From NCBI GenBank assembly GCA_039545295.1, contig BCIK01000027.1:149781-213780 (forward strand): DNA of 64,000 nt, given 5' to 3'. Under the pieces are notes generated by a model. The model was not told where the DNA came from. It searched no databases and saw only the letters and a list, made by a program, of their open reading frames with translations. Below, piece after piece: positions 48,401-61,900 of the stretch. How positions within the stretch are numbered: the stretch's first letter is position 1; every line of letters starts with the position of its first letter. Both the position numbers and the translations under genes were made by a program. This DNA comes from Udeniomyces pyricola. Taxonomy: Eukaryota > Basidiomycota > Tremellomycetes > Cystofilobasidiales > Mrakiaceae.

Positions 48401-51400
48401 TTGCCTCCATCTTCAAGCATGCGACTGGCGCGCAGGCCATCGAGGCTGGTATCAAGACGATCGAGACTCTTCGATCGATCGAAGGCGCTATGGTTGGCCT
48501 CGAGATCGTGCCAGAGGTGGAACTCGTATGTCTTCATCTTCTTCTTTGTTCCTTATCAATGGCAGCTGGTGCCTTTTCCCAAGAGGTTTTCGTTATTTTT
48601 GTCATGACTTGACTCTCGTTCTCCTTACGTCCTTCCCCCAGTTTGCTTCGCTCGTTGCCAAGCCCAACTCGGTCAAGTCGACGCAGCGCGCGCGAGGCCA
48701 CCTGCTGCTGGCCCTTCAGCATGTCAAGGTCCCGGCCGGCGTCTCTATGCCATGGTTGGAGCCTACCGCTATGGTGAGATTCGTTATTTCCTATCTTCCC
48801 CTTCCTTCTCCTCTTTTCTTGACTGACCTAAGCCAAGTCGACTGAACTGACTTTTCATCTCTTTCTGGCTATCCAGTCTACTTCCGCTGCCGAGGTTGCC
48901 CATCTTTCTTACCTCACCTACTCCATCGTCAACTCATCTCTGGCTCCCATTGGACTTTCCACCCCACTCTTGCGAACGCTCTTCTCGAACCTTCGAGATG
49001 ACGCCCTTCTTTTCCTCGCATCCGTCTACACTGCTTCGCCTTCTCACCCCGAGGCGTTCCCTGCCGAGCTTCAGACGGCCGCTCTTCGACACGCCGAGGC
49101 GTTCCTCCAGGCGCACGTCAAGGTCTCAGGTCAAGAGGTCGTCGATTTCCAAACCGTCGTTCCTGGCCTGCTCGTCGCGCTCGGATCGGAGGAGAAGACT
49201 AGTCGAACCGCCGCTTTAGCCTGCTTGAAGCTTGTGAGCCAAGTTCTCGGCAATCAATCGGGCGTCCCTTATGCCCTCGATCGAATCTACGGATCCGGCT
49301 CAGGTCAGTACAGCAAGGTCGTTTCCCTGCCATTGTCACAGACTGTCCTCTGGGCATCCTCAGACTTGACCCTGACACTACCATATGCCTTTTTCTCACC
49401 TGGGTGGTTTGTACAGAACATGTCCAGGTTCTCAAACCTTCCGAGCTTCGACGATACATTGATGTCCTCATCGGTGACGAATCTTCGCTCCTCATTGACC
49501 CAAACCATCTCCCGGTTTTGCACGAGAACGAGCTCAGTCTCGTCAAGGGCGAGGGCAAGAAAGAGTCTGGGTAAGTGGCTTTTCCTGCTTCCTTTCTTCC
49601 TGTCTTCTTCCCCTGTTTCCCCTTCCCTCCTATCCCTTTCTTGTTGTTCTCCAAAGCGAGACATGGATTGGAATATCTATTGACCCTTCGTTTTCTTGTC
49701 TCTCCATCAGCTTCAAGCGATCCATCTTGTCTTACCTCCTCTCCCACGTCTCCGCTTGGTCCTCGACGTTCGCTCAAATCGCCCTCCTACGCGCCGCTCG
49801 ACCTATCCGAGCTGCTAACCGAATCGAGACTCTCTACCCGCTCATCGTTCGATCTATCGAAGAACCCCTCGTGACCGGACCCGAGACCAAGTCAATTCTT
49901 GAACTTACGTTTGATGCGTTTGACAAGACGTCACTTTCGGTCATCGTTCAGGCTCCAGAAATCTGGGAGACCTTTAAGAAGAGTCTCGTCGTTGATGCAT
50001 CAGGTTAGTCAATTTCTGCTTGTTTGCTCCTTTCTTTCTTCTTTTTTTTCTTCTTCTACAAGCAACTCATGCGTTTTTGTTGACTTCTTTGGGACAGGTT
50101 CTCGCCGAGTCGTCCGACAAGCCGCTCTCGATCAACTCCAGACGTTCTACCGAGTCCTGCCCGAGACGGAACAGGTCGATCTCGTCGAGCTTCTCGTCAG
50201 GTCCATCACAGACGAATCCACTGTAAGTGCCTGTTGGGTTGAATCTCATGATATCTCCTTGCCATATGCCCTTTCAGATACTGAACACCATCTTGTCCGT
50301 TACGTCGTTGCTGTTCACCTTCATTCAGGCTGAAGTTGGAGATATCAAAGCAAGCACCCGAGCCATCAACCTCTCTTCCGTCGTTACCGTTCACGTTCTT
50401 GCCCGTCTTCGACCTGCCGAGGATACGACCCGAACCGTCAAGCGATCCAAGCAGGACGCCGAGACCCAAGCGAAAGCCCTCCTTGCCTTCCACCGAGGTC
50501 TCGTCGTCATCCTCGAGGCTCGCTCGATGGACGCCCTCGAAGGCGATGCTTCGCTCTTGGCGGCGTTGCTTGATATTTTGGCATCGTTGCTGGATAGCAG
50601 AACCCGATCGGGTGCTAACGTCGATTACGCCGAGCAGTTGCTTCTTACGGCCCTCTGTGCCGTTTCCTCTCGGGTCGAGGTGAGTCCATCTCAAATCGGA
50701 CTATCTTCGAAGAAGAGGAAACCATCCCGACCCGACCCGAAAGAACACTTCTCAACTGAACTACAACCACCCAACATCTTCTCCCCCATTCCTCCTTCTC
50801 TTTTTTTTTCAGTCTCTTTCCAACCAAAACGTCATTGACGTCAACACTGTCGTCAAAGTTATCTCCGACTGTCGAAACCCTCAGACGTTCCAGCAAGGAC
50901 TTCTTCTCGTGTCGTCGCTCGCGAGGTTGGTGCCCGACTTGGTGTTGCAGAACTTGCTGCCTATCTTCATCTCGGTCGGTGCGAATGCCGTCCAGAGGGA
51001 TGATGCGTACACGTTCCGCGTCGTTGAAAGGGTGAGTAAAAGCGAGCCAGCAAATAAGAGTGTGTTGGGCGGAATGAGAGACAGAGAGACGCGGTTTGGG
51101 TGAGTAAATTGACTAATGAATTGTTTGCTCTTGTTTCGTCCATGTTCTTGTCTTTTTCTTGGTTGGGTTGGTCTAGACGATCGAGAGCATCGTGCCCGTC
51201 ATGGTCGAGCAACAACGACAAGAAACCGCAGACAGGTCGACTCTTTGGCAAAGTTTGTCCTTGCCCTTTTTTCCTATATAAATTCCTACCATCATCTCGT
51301 TGACATGACGTCGTTACATCCGTTGGTCTGTTCCCAAACGAAAAAAAAAAAAAAAAAAAAAAACATTTCTAACTCTTCCGTCCTCTTTCTCGCCGCCTTG

Positions 51401-54400
51401 GTTGTTTCCAATCTTCAGAGTCGAAAGAGTTCCTTGAGGTCTTCACGGGTATGGCTCCTCATCTGCCCGCGCACCGCAAGACGAGGTAAGCGTTTTCTTT
51501 CTCCTTCGCTCAAAACAATTCCTCTCATCTATAGTGACTCATTTTCCTTTACCCGTATCCTTCACTTGCTCCCCTCATCTGCCTTCCTTTTTTTTTTTTC
51601 CTTTTCAGGCTCTTTTCGCACCTTGTCGAGACGCTTCAGCCCAAGGATTTCTTGGGTCCCGTCTTGATGCTTCTCCTCGACAAGCTCATGCCCAAATCGA
51701 GCAAGAAGGCCGCCGATCCCTCGGTCGTTCACGCCCTTCCGCTGTCGGTCCTCGATTGCTTCAATGGCGAGGTCCGGTTCCAGGTAAGAAAAAGTTACCC
51801 CTTCTCTTCTTCTTTTCTTCTGTGTTGGTATGTAGTGGAGGCGAGGGATGTGTTTGCTCGTGACTCATCGTTCATCTGCTACTTCTTCTTGATCCGCTTC
51901 ACGTCTTATGCATAATAGGCTCTCAACGACTTGGCCGATGAAGCAACCAGCTTGCTCGCCAAGATCACCGGTACGACCGATTCCCCATCGCCCTTCTTGA
52001 GTGCGGGTGACATCACCGACGGCTTCAAAGTCGATCGACGACGAATCCTTGCTATCCTCTCTTCGACCCAACTCGCATGCGGTCTCAAGTCGACTCGAGA
52101 TGCGCTCTCCTCCGCCGGTTCGAGCAGCGTGAGCTCGACGACGGCTAGTATCAGTCTTCGAGACCTCGTTGGGAGGTTGCTTCGATTGGCGTCGTTTGTC
52201 AGTGAGGACATTGGGTCGGAAGGGTTCGAGGATATCAAGGTCGCTGTCCAAGCAGCTTTGGAGGCGTCGACCAACTTGCAATCGGTCGCAGACTTTGCGG
52301 ATGCTATCGCTCCGTTGCTCACTGGCGAAAGCCTCAAGGTGCGTCGTCGAACCTGGATATACGATGGTATTGATGCTAAGATTGATGCAGCTCTCACTGC
52401 TGCGATATTGGTTTCCGGCAATTGCTGATATGTCCGCTTCATTTTTTTTCTTTTTCTTATTGTTACTTTACCGATGACTACAGATGCAACTCGGTGCGTT
52501 TGCTCTCCTCAGCAACCGAGTACCCAACATGAAGCCCGAAGCCCGTCAGTCCGTCTCGCCCACGATGATCATCGCCGTCCAATCCGCTATTACCATCATC
52601 CAATCTCCCTCGACCGAATCCGAGGCCCTCCAAGTCATCCGAGCGGTCTCGACGATTGCTTCTACGGCGACAGCAAAGGAAGACGCTGGGCTCGCTCAGC
52701 TCGTCAACGTCCTCATCCAACGAGGTCGTGGTCAGATGTCGGCCGATAGGTTGCTCGCTGGTATCTTTTCGTTGCTTGGCGTGCTCAAGTGAGTTCTTCA
52801 TCCTTGCTTCTATTTATTCTTTCGAAACGCCTCTTTTCTCCGGCCGATTTTCTGATCACGGTTCATCCTTTCGCATTTCCTCTCGGGTGTCTATGACCTC
52901 TCACTAGTCGCCGCCTCGGTCCGCGTCTCATCCCCATCATCAAGCCCTTCATCTCCTTCGCTGTCGACATCACCAAACGAGGTCTCAAAACCCTCACCGA
53001 CAAGCCTACTTTCCTTTCTTCCCTCCTCCCTGCCCTTCTCAACTCCGTCGCTGGTCTCGTGACGTCCGTTCCGACGTTCGTTGGAACCCAACTCGTCGAG
53101 TTCTTGGCGACTATCCTTCATCCTACGTTGTTGACGACGACCGAAGGACAGGTGCCTGTTCAGGCGCTGTTGAATGGGATCGCAAAGGCTTTGCCGGCAA
53201 AGAATGCGTTTGCGGCGGTGTTTGCGCTGTGGGAAAAGATTGACAAGACTTCGGCTACGGTTCGTTTTTTTGTTCTTCTTTTTTTCTTTCTTGGAGCTTT
53301 GACCCCGTTCAAACCCCTTCTCTCCAGCTCTGAAAGCGCTCTGATGTGTTCTTCTAATAATCGATCTTCTCTCACGTGCTAATTAACGATCCTAACCCAC
53401 CAAAAAAACAACCCCCAATCTGATCTTTCGTTTTCTCGCTTTACCTTCCATCAGCCGATCGCGACATTCTTTGACCTCCTCCGACGTGTCCTTCGGAACG
53501 CCAACCGAGAAGCCATGGCTGGTCAGCTCAAGCCGACGTTTGCGTTCTTCTTGGGCGCGTTTGACCTTCGATGGACGTTGAGGACTCATTTGTCGAACGA
53601 GGTAAAGTCTTCTTCTTCTGCTGCTTCTTTCTTGAACCATCGAATTGTCGATTTTCATCCGTTCGCATCCTGTTTCGCTTTGCTTTCTTTTCTGATTGTT
53701 TTTTTTTTTTCTTTTTTCTGATCGCGTGTATAGGAACTCAATGCTATTGAACTCAAGTCGATCAGTGCCTTTATGGAGGTCGTCGTCAAGCTCTCCGAGG
53801 CGACGTTCCGACCGCTGTTCGTTCGGGTGTACGATTGGGCGGCCGTCGAACTCGTCGAGGAATCTACCCGTACGTTTCAAACCCCAACCCCTTCCATCGA
53901 ACACTCTCTATCGTTTCCGCCTTGTCTGATTCCTTGTTTATCCCATATTTTTGTTTGGATCGTCTCAGCTTCGACCGCTGGTCACCTCATCGCGCGTCGA
54001 ACGACGCTCTTTGCCGTCATGGAAGGACTTCTCGAACGGTTCAAGTCGATCATGACGCCTTACACTGCCATCGTCCTCGACCACGCTCAGGAGCTCCTTC
54101 AGGCTTATGTCGAAGGCACGTTGACCGACCTCGGATTGTGGGGTCAGATTCTCGTGTCGTTGGAAAAGTCGTTTGAGTACGACGAAGGTGGTGAGTGTCC
54201 GCGGTTTTTTTCTTTTTCTTTTTGACTCTCCATGTGGGATGGCTTTTTTTACGCTCTTCTGGGAATTTGGACCCATGAGGACTGTCGAACAAAAAAAAAA
54301 GAGATCTTACTGACGTGATGCTGTTTATGATTCTGTTCTCCATTCCGTTTTTTTTTTTTTTTGTTCAACACATCTCGATACTTGACTCCTTTAGCCTTCT

Positions 54401-54801
54401 GGACGGATGAACACCTCTCGAAGCTCCTTCCTTCCCTCGTTGCCCAGACGCCCATCGTCCCAACTCTCGGTCCTGAAGCGTCTACCGTCTTCACCTCTAC
54501 CCTCTCCTCGCTTTCCTCCTCGACCGCCTCGCCTTCCATCCTCAAAACCCTCAACCACACCCTTCTTCTCCACACCCGTGCTTCGTCCGCCTCGGTTCGC
54601 ATCGTCGCTCTCGAGGGCGCGAGTGCGGTTTGGGCAAGGAGCGGGGATGAGATGCTCGAGTACGTCCCGAGTACGGTTAGTGACTTTATCGCCGAGTCGG
54701 TCGAAGACGAAGATGCCGAGGTTGAGAAAGCGGCGAGGGCGTTCATCACGGTGTTGGAGACGTTCGTGGGACCGTTGGATAGTTTCTTCTCGGCTGAGTG
54801 A
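45428..54801 (+). CDS. UTP10: U3 snoRNP / SSU processome HEAT-repeat protein
   Basis: UTP10 (human HEATR1) is a large nucleolar helical-repeat protein of the t-UTP part of the small-subunit processome, needed for rDNA transcription and early 18S processing. Twenty-four exons give 2113 residues: 45428..45801, 45995..46090, 46219..46525, 46604..46929, 47038..47332, 47507..48164, 48299..48525, 48642..48773, 48877..49303, 49417..49570, 49711..50003, 50098..50222, 50278..50679, 50813..51031, 51177..51252, 51419..51485, 51609..51783, 51919..52338, 52484..52788, 52908..53259, 53455..53601, 53734..53869, 53969..54190 and 54395..54801. Recognisable blocks are [12 protein letters not shown] with [48 protein letters not shown] and [15 protein letters not shown] (the U3snoRNP10 core), and LRWTLRTHL with the BP28 C-terminal region. 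All junctions keep frame. The length fits the family (about 1770-2140). Confidence 0.95.
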
Positions 54802-55172
54802 GGGGGTATGGAGGACGTACTGGACTGCGGGGGGGATCGATGAGGAAGTTGATTGAATTGGGGGGAGGATGTGGAGGAAAGATGTATATAGCGAATGGAT
54901 ACATTATATATGAATGCATGATCTCCTTGAGCCAATCGGCATAGACTATGTCATGGTTGATGTAAATGAGTAAGCTGTAAGTAGGATATGCTTATAAGAA
55001 TTAATTCCCGGGGCGAGCATAATTGGGCATAAATAAATGATTATCGATCATCATTATCGGCTTGGAGCGAAAGGAATTTCGTTTGTTCCCTCCGCCACTT
55101 CTCCCCGCCAGCTGCTGCTTCTTGTTCACGGTTGCTCGTCCCCACCACCCCCACCCCTAACTCATCATCGCC
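54802..55172. promoter_or_regulatory. UTP10 stop to NOC4 start
   Basis: A 371-base tandem gap with an aataaa word near 55031 and a CGATGAG near 54837, a partial PAC-like core. No other feature is supported. Confidence 0.45.
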
Positions 55173-58100
55173 ATGGCTCCCCCTCCACGGCTCGTCAAGA
55201 AAGCCAAGGTCTCCACTGGAGCTTCTTCTTCTACCTCCTCCTCCTCCCAATCGACCTCGGCCAAACTGAACCGAATCCAAACGCTCGAAGCCCAACTCGT
55301 CGTTCCCTCTCCTTCTTCCCTCAACCCCTTGGCCGACCTCATCCACGTCCTCACCTCTTCTTCCGAGCCCGAACTCGTCTTCAAAGCCCTCTATGCTACT
55401 GGAAGAGTCCTGAATCATTTGATCGAATCCGGTCGACTCGATGCTGCCGCGGCTGGTGGTGGGATCAAAGACGAGAAGGAGAAAGTCGTCGTCGCTTGGT
55501 TGAAAGCGAGGTTGGACGAGTTTCGCGCGTTCTGTGGAGGGTTGCTGAAGGATGAGGAAAAGGATCTTAGGGTGAGTGTCGTCGGGTGATTATTCTGAAC
55601 AAGAAGCCAAGAAGAAGCTAAATCAAAGAGGGAAGAGAAAGACAAGTCAAAGGCCTGAAGAAATTCGACGCGACGAGGTGTGGGATGAGGGGAACCCATT
55701 TCGCATTCGTTTCTTGACTTCTTCTAGAATCGTCCCAACAACGCGTTACCTCAATCGCATCCCTGTTATCCTTCTGCATTACAGTCCGTCCCTACTGACC
55801 GAACCGCTGGTTGGAATCCTTGTTTTCCGCTTTTGTCAGTCGGCAGCTCTTTCCCACCTCATCAACCTCCTCCCTGTCCTCTCCTCTACCAACTCGACCA
55901 CGCCCTCCTACTCCTCACCTCACCTCCGCGCCGTCCTCCGCTTCATCCTCTTCCCGACGCCGTCGACCCGAGGAGGCTCCCTCGAATTCTCCATCCCGCT
56001 CTCGGACGAAGCTCAGGAGGAGGAACTCGAAGAGGGCGTCGAGAGAGGACTCGAAGTCGAAGAGGACGTCGTCGAGGCGTTGGGAAAGATGATGGAGGAA
56101 AAGAGGGATCTGAGATGGGGTGTCTTGAGGGAAATCACGTACGTCTCTGCTTTTATCTTCTTTTTTTTTTCTTCCTCGGTCTTGGTTTAATTGTTTTTCT
56201 TGTAGAAAGACACAACATAAAGGAAGAAAGAAGGAAAATGGCTGAAACCAATCGTCTTGTTTCGTTTCCAACTCCCCCCCCCCCCCATCCTTCTCTCACT
56301 CTTCAACAATCCTTCTCTCATTCATCTCTCTAGTGCCCTCATTCGACCTCACCTCCCACCTCTCTCACATCCTTCTCCTTCCTCTCTCTCCTCCAATCTT
56401 CTTTCTCTTCTCAACACCCAAACGACTTTCCCAACGACCCAAAAAGCACTCGAGAAGCAAGCTCTTCTCATCCCTTCCTTCAAATCCAACCCTTTCAGCG
56501 GTGCGATCGCCGGCGCTAAAGACGCCAAGGCAACCGAAGGCAATGGCGGAGGCGACTGGCGAGATTACTTTGAGAGTGATGAGGAAGAGGAAGATGATAC
56601 CGTCGGTGGGACTACTGCCGTTGGATCCAAGAGGACCAAGAAGAAAGGAGGCGAAGCGAGGAGACAGAGTTCAATGACGGTTCATCAGGGCGTTTGGACG
56701 TTGGAGAGTCACCGAAGTGTCTTCACAAACGCTTGGATGGGCTTGTTGAGTCTACCGTAAGTGGACGTTTTCTGTTGTTGTGGGGTCTTTTTTTTGCCTC
56801 CTCGTGTGCTCTCTCAATGGCGAAGATGAAACCAATCCAAGAACGCCGGACCTGAACGCGCTCCTCCCCCTCTCCCCTCCTCCCACTGTGTTTTTATCAA
56901 TAGCCTCGATCCCGCGATCGCTCGTCATATCCTCGTGATTCTCCACCACCAAGTCCTGCCCAACATGACCAAGACCCGAGCGGTTCGAACGGCCGATTGG
57001 TTGGGAGAGTGGGTCGATCGAGGAGGTCCCCTCGGACTCCTCGCCCTCAACGGCTTGTTCATCCTCATTCGAGATTACAACCTGTACGTTACATCTACGT
57101 CGATTCCTTCTTGAATCCATCCTTTTTCGGGCGGAGGGGGGGTATCTTGTTGTCGGTTTGTTATGAAGAATAAAATAAAAAAACTGACGCCTGTTTGGCT
57201 CCCCATACTTATATCTCTTCTTTGCATGTCCACCCACGTATACCTATCTGTATCCGTTACCTCTCTTCTTCCTAATCTCCCTACCTTTACTTTCTTCTTT
57301 CGGTTTTTTCGATTTTTTTTGTCATGATCAAAGCGACTACCCGGACTTTTACGACCGACTCTACGCCATGTTCGATCGAGCGCTTCTTCACGTCAAGTAC
57401 CGAGCTCGATTCTTCCGTCTGACGGAGACTTTCCTTGCGTCTTCGTACGTATCTTTTTCCTTCTGTTTCTTTTTCTTTCTTCTTTTTTGTATCGGTCTTT
57501 TGGCAGCCTAGCTCTCTCTTTGTTTTTCTTTTTTCTCTCTCTCTCTTTCACTCTGGTTGTTCTGTCTGTTTCGTCTAATTACGACACCCTAACCTCTCCC
57601 CTTCCTTTCCTTTCCCCTCTATTCTACTCCCCAGACATCTCCCCGCGACGCTCATCGCCTCCTTCATCAAGCGTCTCGCTCGCCTCTCCCTCACCGCTCC
57701 TCCTTCCGCCATTATCACCATCCTTCCCTTCATCTACAACCTCCTCAAACTCCACCCGAGTTGCATGGTTCTCATTCACCGTGATACCTTTGGCGGTCTC
57801 GAACCAAGCCTCGATCCAGAGAACCAGAGTGATGGTAACAAAGGTCAGTTGGATTACCCACATTATTCCTTCCCTCCCCCTCCCCCTCCTTTCCCTCATT
57901 CTCTAAACCCCTCCACTTAATCGGTCTAACCTTTTCTTCTTCTTCCTTGTCATAGATCCATACGACTCCACCCAACCTTCCCCTCTCCACACCGACGCTC
58001 TCTCCTCTTCCCTCTGGGAACTCTCAACCCACCAACATCACTACCTCTCCTCTCTTTCTTCCCTCTCCAAGATCTTCACCGAAGTCTTCACGAAGCCCAA

Positions 58101-58356
58101 GTATGGGATGGAGGATTTTTTGGATCATACGTATGGGACGTTGTTTGAGACGGAGGGAAAGAGGAAAGTCAGGCAGGATCCGGCGGGTGCGATGGGGGCT
58201 GAAGGAGAGGCGTTCCCGATCTTTGCAGGAGGGGGAGGGGAAGAGAAGAAGAAGAAGAAGAAGAGAAAGGCTGGGGAAGAGGAGAAAGAGGAAGAAGAGG
58301 AAGAGGAAATCACCGCGTTGCCGAGAGACGTAGTTTCGGAACTCTTTTCGTTCTAG
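55173..58356 (+). CDS. NOC4: Nucleolar complex protein 4, CBF/Mak21 domain
   Basis: NOC4 pairs with Nop14 and is needed for 40S subunit assembly and export. Seven exons give 673 residues: 55173..55571, 55840..56138, 56334..56756, 56904..57083, 57334..57444, 57635..57843 and 57956..58356. The N-terminus is MAPPPRLVKKAKV with a Ser-rich run. The central CBF domain carries VFTNAWMGLLSLPLDPAIAR, ILVILHHQVLPNMTKTRAV, ALNGLFILIRDYNLDYPDFY, LYAMFDRALLHVKYRARFF and HLPATLIASFIKRLARLSL, the typical signature block. The C-terminal part has FTKPKYGMEDFLDHTYGTLF and an Asp/Glu/Lys-rich tail with a basic KKKKKKRK run that could act in nucleolar targeting. It follows UTP10, another 40S assembly factor, on the same strand. 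Confidence 0.94.
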
Positions 58357-58830
58357 ATCTTCAGGTTTTCGACTCGTGTCGGGTCGAGAGGATCGGAGTA
58401 TGGGATAGGAATGGATGTAGATCGATCACGTTGGTTTCATAGACCTTATGATATCCCAAAAAAAAACGAAATAAATCAAAGAACATAACAGAACAGAACA
58501 GAACAGACAGAAAAAAGAAAGAACAACTTTTTTATAAGAGAGATAGGAAAACGAGCACGCGCCTGACGAACAACTTGACGTCTTGTCGCGTCGATCTCAA
58601 AGAAATATATACTTGTAACGCAACTACCGTTCGAAACGCCTAATGACTAATGAAACCCTCTCAATCCCACAGCTAACACAATCGTCCTTTGATAACTATC
58701 ATGCTGTCATGTAATATTGTGTATGATATCCTATTGAGCAGTTATCAATGCGTGCATTTCAACCGCTTCATGTTCATCTCCTTCGTTCCCAGGCCTTATC
58801 TTCAGCGTCTACCCAGCTACTACGCCCCCT

Positions 58831-58869
<39 letters not shown>

Positions 58870-58916
58870 CCCTGTCCTCCCATCCCCGGGAGGTTCCCTA
58901 TCAACCCCTGAAACGA
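58357..58916. other. Convergent intergenic region NOC4 / kinesin
   Basis: Shared 3' flank with an aataaa-like word near 58470, a short acagaacagaacag repeat near 58490-58510, and a 37-base poly-C run (listed separately). Confidence 0.6.
58832..58868 (+). repeat. Poly-C tract of 37 bases
   Basis: An unbroken C run directly downstream of the kinesin stop codon, so it would be a G run in that transcript. It could form an i-motif or G-quadruplex. Length is likely unstable or mis-called, as other homopolymers in the window carry N bases. Confidence 0.9.
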
Positions 58917-61900
58917 CTACCTCAAACCCCGAACACTCCCCCCTCCATTCCTCCCTTTCGAACTGCCGGCGCCGGCCGTCGTCGACGGCCGCTCCTCATC
59001 GAGGATCTGATCGCTAAAGATGTCTTCTTCCGTCAACATCTTCTTGGTCGACGCTCCGAGTTTCCTGTAAAACCAAGGACATCCGCAGGAGAGAGACAGG
59101 GGGAGGAGAGGTCGTTGAGAGGGAGGGAAGGTGAAAGATGTTGGGTTGGAAGTGAGCATGAGAGAGAAATCGGATATGACAAACAGAAGTGAACGTTGTT
59201 ATAGAATGGGGTTCGTATGTGAGTCAGTCGATCTAGTCATGTCATACCGGGGTTTTGACAGAGATAAATATTGGGAGAGAGTGAGATTGTAGATAGAGGG
59301 AGGAAGTGAAACTAGAAGAGGGATGTATCATTGAAGGACAGGGATTTTAAAGAGGAGAGAGAGATGGGGGGAAGGGACGGAAGGGGGGGGAGGGAAGAGA
59401 GAGAGAAACGAACCTTTTCTTCTTCTTGGCCAAAGGCTCAGGACTGAACCGGATGACACCAAGTACATCATCACCCAGATAGAGAGAGAGAGAGCGAGAA
59501 GAGAGAGATTGCACAATAAAAGAAGATAACCAACCCCAAGGAGCATCGTCGTTAATTCTCGATCTCCCAACTCAACGCACGTTCTCAACCTTCCACTAGC
59601 CGTCGTAGCCATGCGCCCGAACGATCACCAGAGAAACACCTGGGTTTCATCAAGACCAGACGTACGATAACGGATCTTCCACCTGCGACCCAACTTCCTC
59701 GCCTACAGTTCCGACGGGCGTTTCCTGTCTTCTAGCAACCGATTTTCGCGTCGAGATCCTTCTAGAAGGCGCGGAAGTAGCCGTGGCAGCAGAAAACTCG
59801 GCAGTGGTTGTGGCGGAAGAGGGGACTGATCGAATCGTAGATGGAGAAGGGGGGGAAGAGCTCGTCAAGGAAGCATCAGCCGTGATATCCTCGTCAGACG
59901 CATAGGTACCGTCGTCGGTTTCTTCATACTGCGAGAAACGAGATCAAGCAAAAAAAAAAAAAAGAAGAAGAAGAAAGGAGAAGAAAGAGCATTGGGAGGT
60001 GAGAATCCAAGGAAGAAGACGAAGGGCAAGAAATAAGATGAGAAAGATGAACAGCGCGATCGTTATGAGAGGAGGACTAACTTCATCATCGTCGTCCTCT
60101 TCCTCTTCTTCTTCTTCTTCCTCTTCGTCTTCCTCCTCTTCTTCTTCCCCCGTCTCCTCATCGTCGTCTTCTTCTTCCTCGTTTAAACCGACCTCTCCAA
60201 GCTTCAACTCTCCTAACATCCCATCGACTTCCGATCCCACCGCTTCCTCCTTTAGCCCCCTCAGCGTAGCAGGCGAAGGAAACCGAGGCGGTGGCGACAC
60301 AATCGGATGATCCCCCTTCTTCTCATCTTCTCTCTCCAACCCATCATCCTCATCCTCATTCTCATCCTCGTCAACGTCTTCCTCTGGTTCTTTGGAAAGA
60401 ACGGGATGCGATGGAGGTTTCCCATTAGGGAAACGGGAAACCGCCTTGGGTTTCATAGCCGAACGTTGGACGAGGTCGATTTGTTTCCCTTTGAGGATTT
60501 CGCCTTGGACAGCCTGTACCCACCCAATAGATATCAAGCGATGGAAGTACAAAAAAGAAAAAGAAAAAAAAAAAAANAAAAAAAAAATGTCAATTTCACC
60601 TTTTTTTTTCCTTCTCCTTATTTGTGTGCTTCCACTGTCTAATTGCCCCCCCCCCTTCATATACATCATCTCACTCTCACCCGGCCAAGATCCCAAGACC
60701 CTCCAGATATCCTCAACAAGAAACAAGAAACAACAGCAACGAGAAGAAAAAAGAAGAAGAACCCCTTTGTTGAGCCCGAAAAAAAAGAACAAAAAAAAGG
60801 AACGAAACGTACCTCTTCGAGCAACCTCTCTGTGAACATACGTTCCATCTCTCGGATTCGTTTGGACGTGGCCTTGGTGAGCTCCTCCCGGGTCTCGGTC
60901 TCGATCGAGGCGCATCGCAGTTCGAGATCGACGACCTGAAAAGGCACGATTGAAGGTGGTTTGAACGAACCAAAACCAGAAGGAAAAGGAAAAGAATCAA
61001 ATCGGTGTGTTTTGGGGGGGGGAGAGAGAGAGAAAGGTGAAGAGACGAGAGGAGGAAGGGCGAGGGAGGAGGAAGGGGAGAAAGAGAGGAGGTGTAAAGT
61101 CAATTCTGATATCAACCTCATGCAAAGAAAAAAAAAGACGAAGAAAAAACCTCAGACGTCTCAAAACTCACCTTGATCCGAAGGTCCTTGATGACTTCAA
61201 ACAGATGCTCAACAAGCGCATCAGGCGCTTCCGAATCGCTCTCCTCCTCTTCTTCCTCCTCCTCCTCTACGTCTTCTTCTTCTTCTTCTCCTTCTTCATC
61301 CGCTTGCATAGACTCTGAACCGAGTAACGTCTCTTCTACAATAGCTCTCTCGATCTCACTCTCTCTCGAGGGAGGTCCCGACATGATAACCCCCGTCGCC
61401 GTATCTCTCGTCGTCGTCGTCTTGGTTGCCATCGCCGAAGAAACCTTCTTTCGTCCTCCGTCCGTCGCAGGGTTCATTCCATGAGGGATAGGCAACTTCG
61501 ACGAGGGAGCAGAAGAAGAGGCGCCAGCAGCAGTGGCAGAGGACGATGAAGTCAATCGAGATGGCGTAGGTGGTGGTGGTAGTGGTTGTTGTTGACCTGT
61601 TGATCTCCCAAACGCAGACGTAGGAGGACCCATCTCCCCTCCTCCTCCTCCTCCAAATCTCGATCGAGAAGTAGCACGTGAAGGCGTAGGTGGAGGTAGA
61701 CCGTTCATCGTCATGACGGAGGAAGCTTGGATCGGTCGGTTCGATGCAGGAAGCGACGTCAAGATGATGTCTCTCGCAACGGCAGAGAATTTCATCACGT
61801 GCGAATTCTCATCGAAACCTGATCGGAGAGAGAGAGAGGGAAACAAGTTCACGATGGATGTAAGTCAACGGAGAAAGATATAAGAGTGAGCGAGACGAGA

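Noticed and set aside
59944..60915. 323-codon minus-strand frame including poly-Glu
   Set aside because: Only 60513..60082 is kinesin coding; the rest reads through introns with poly-Phe sequence.
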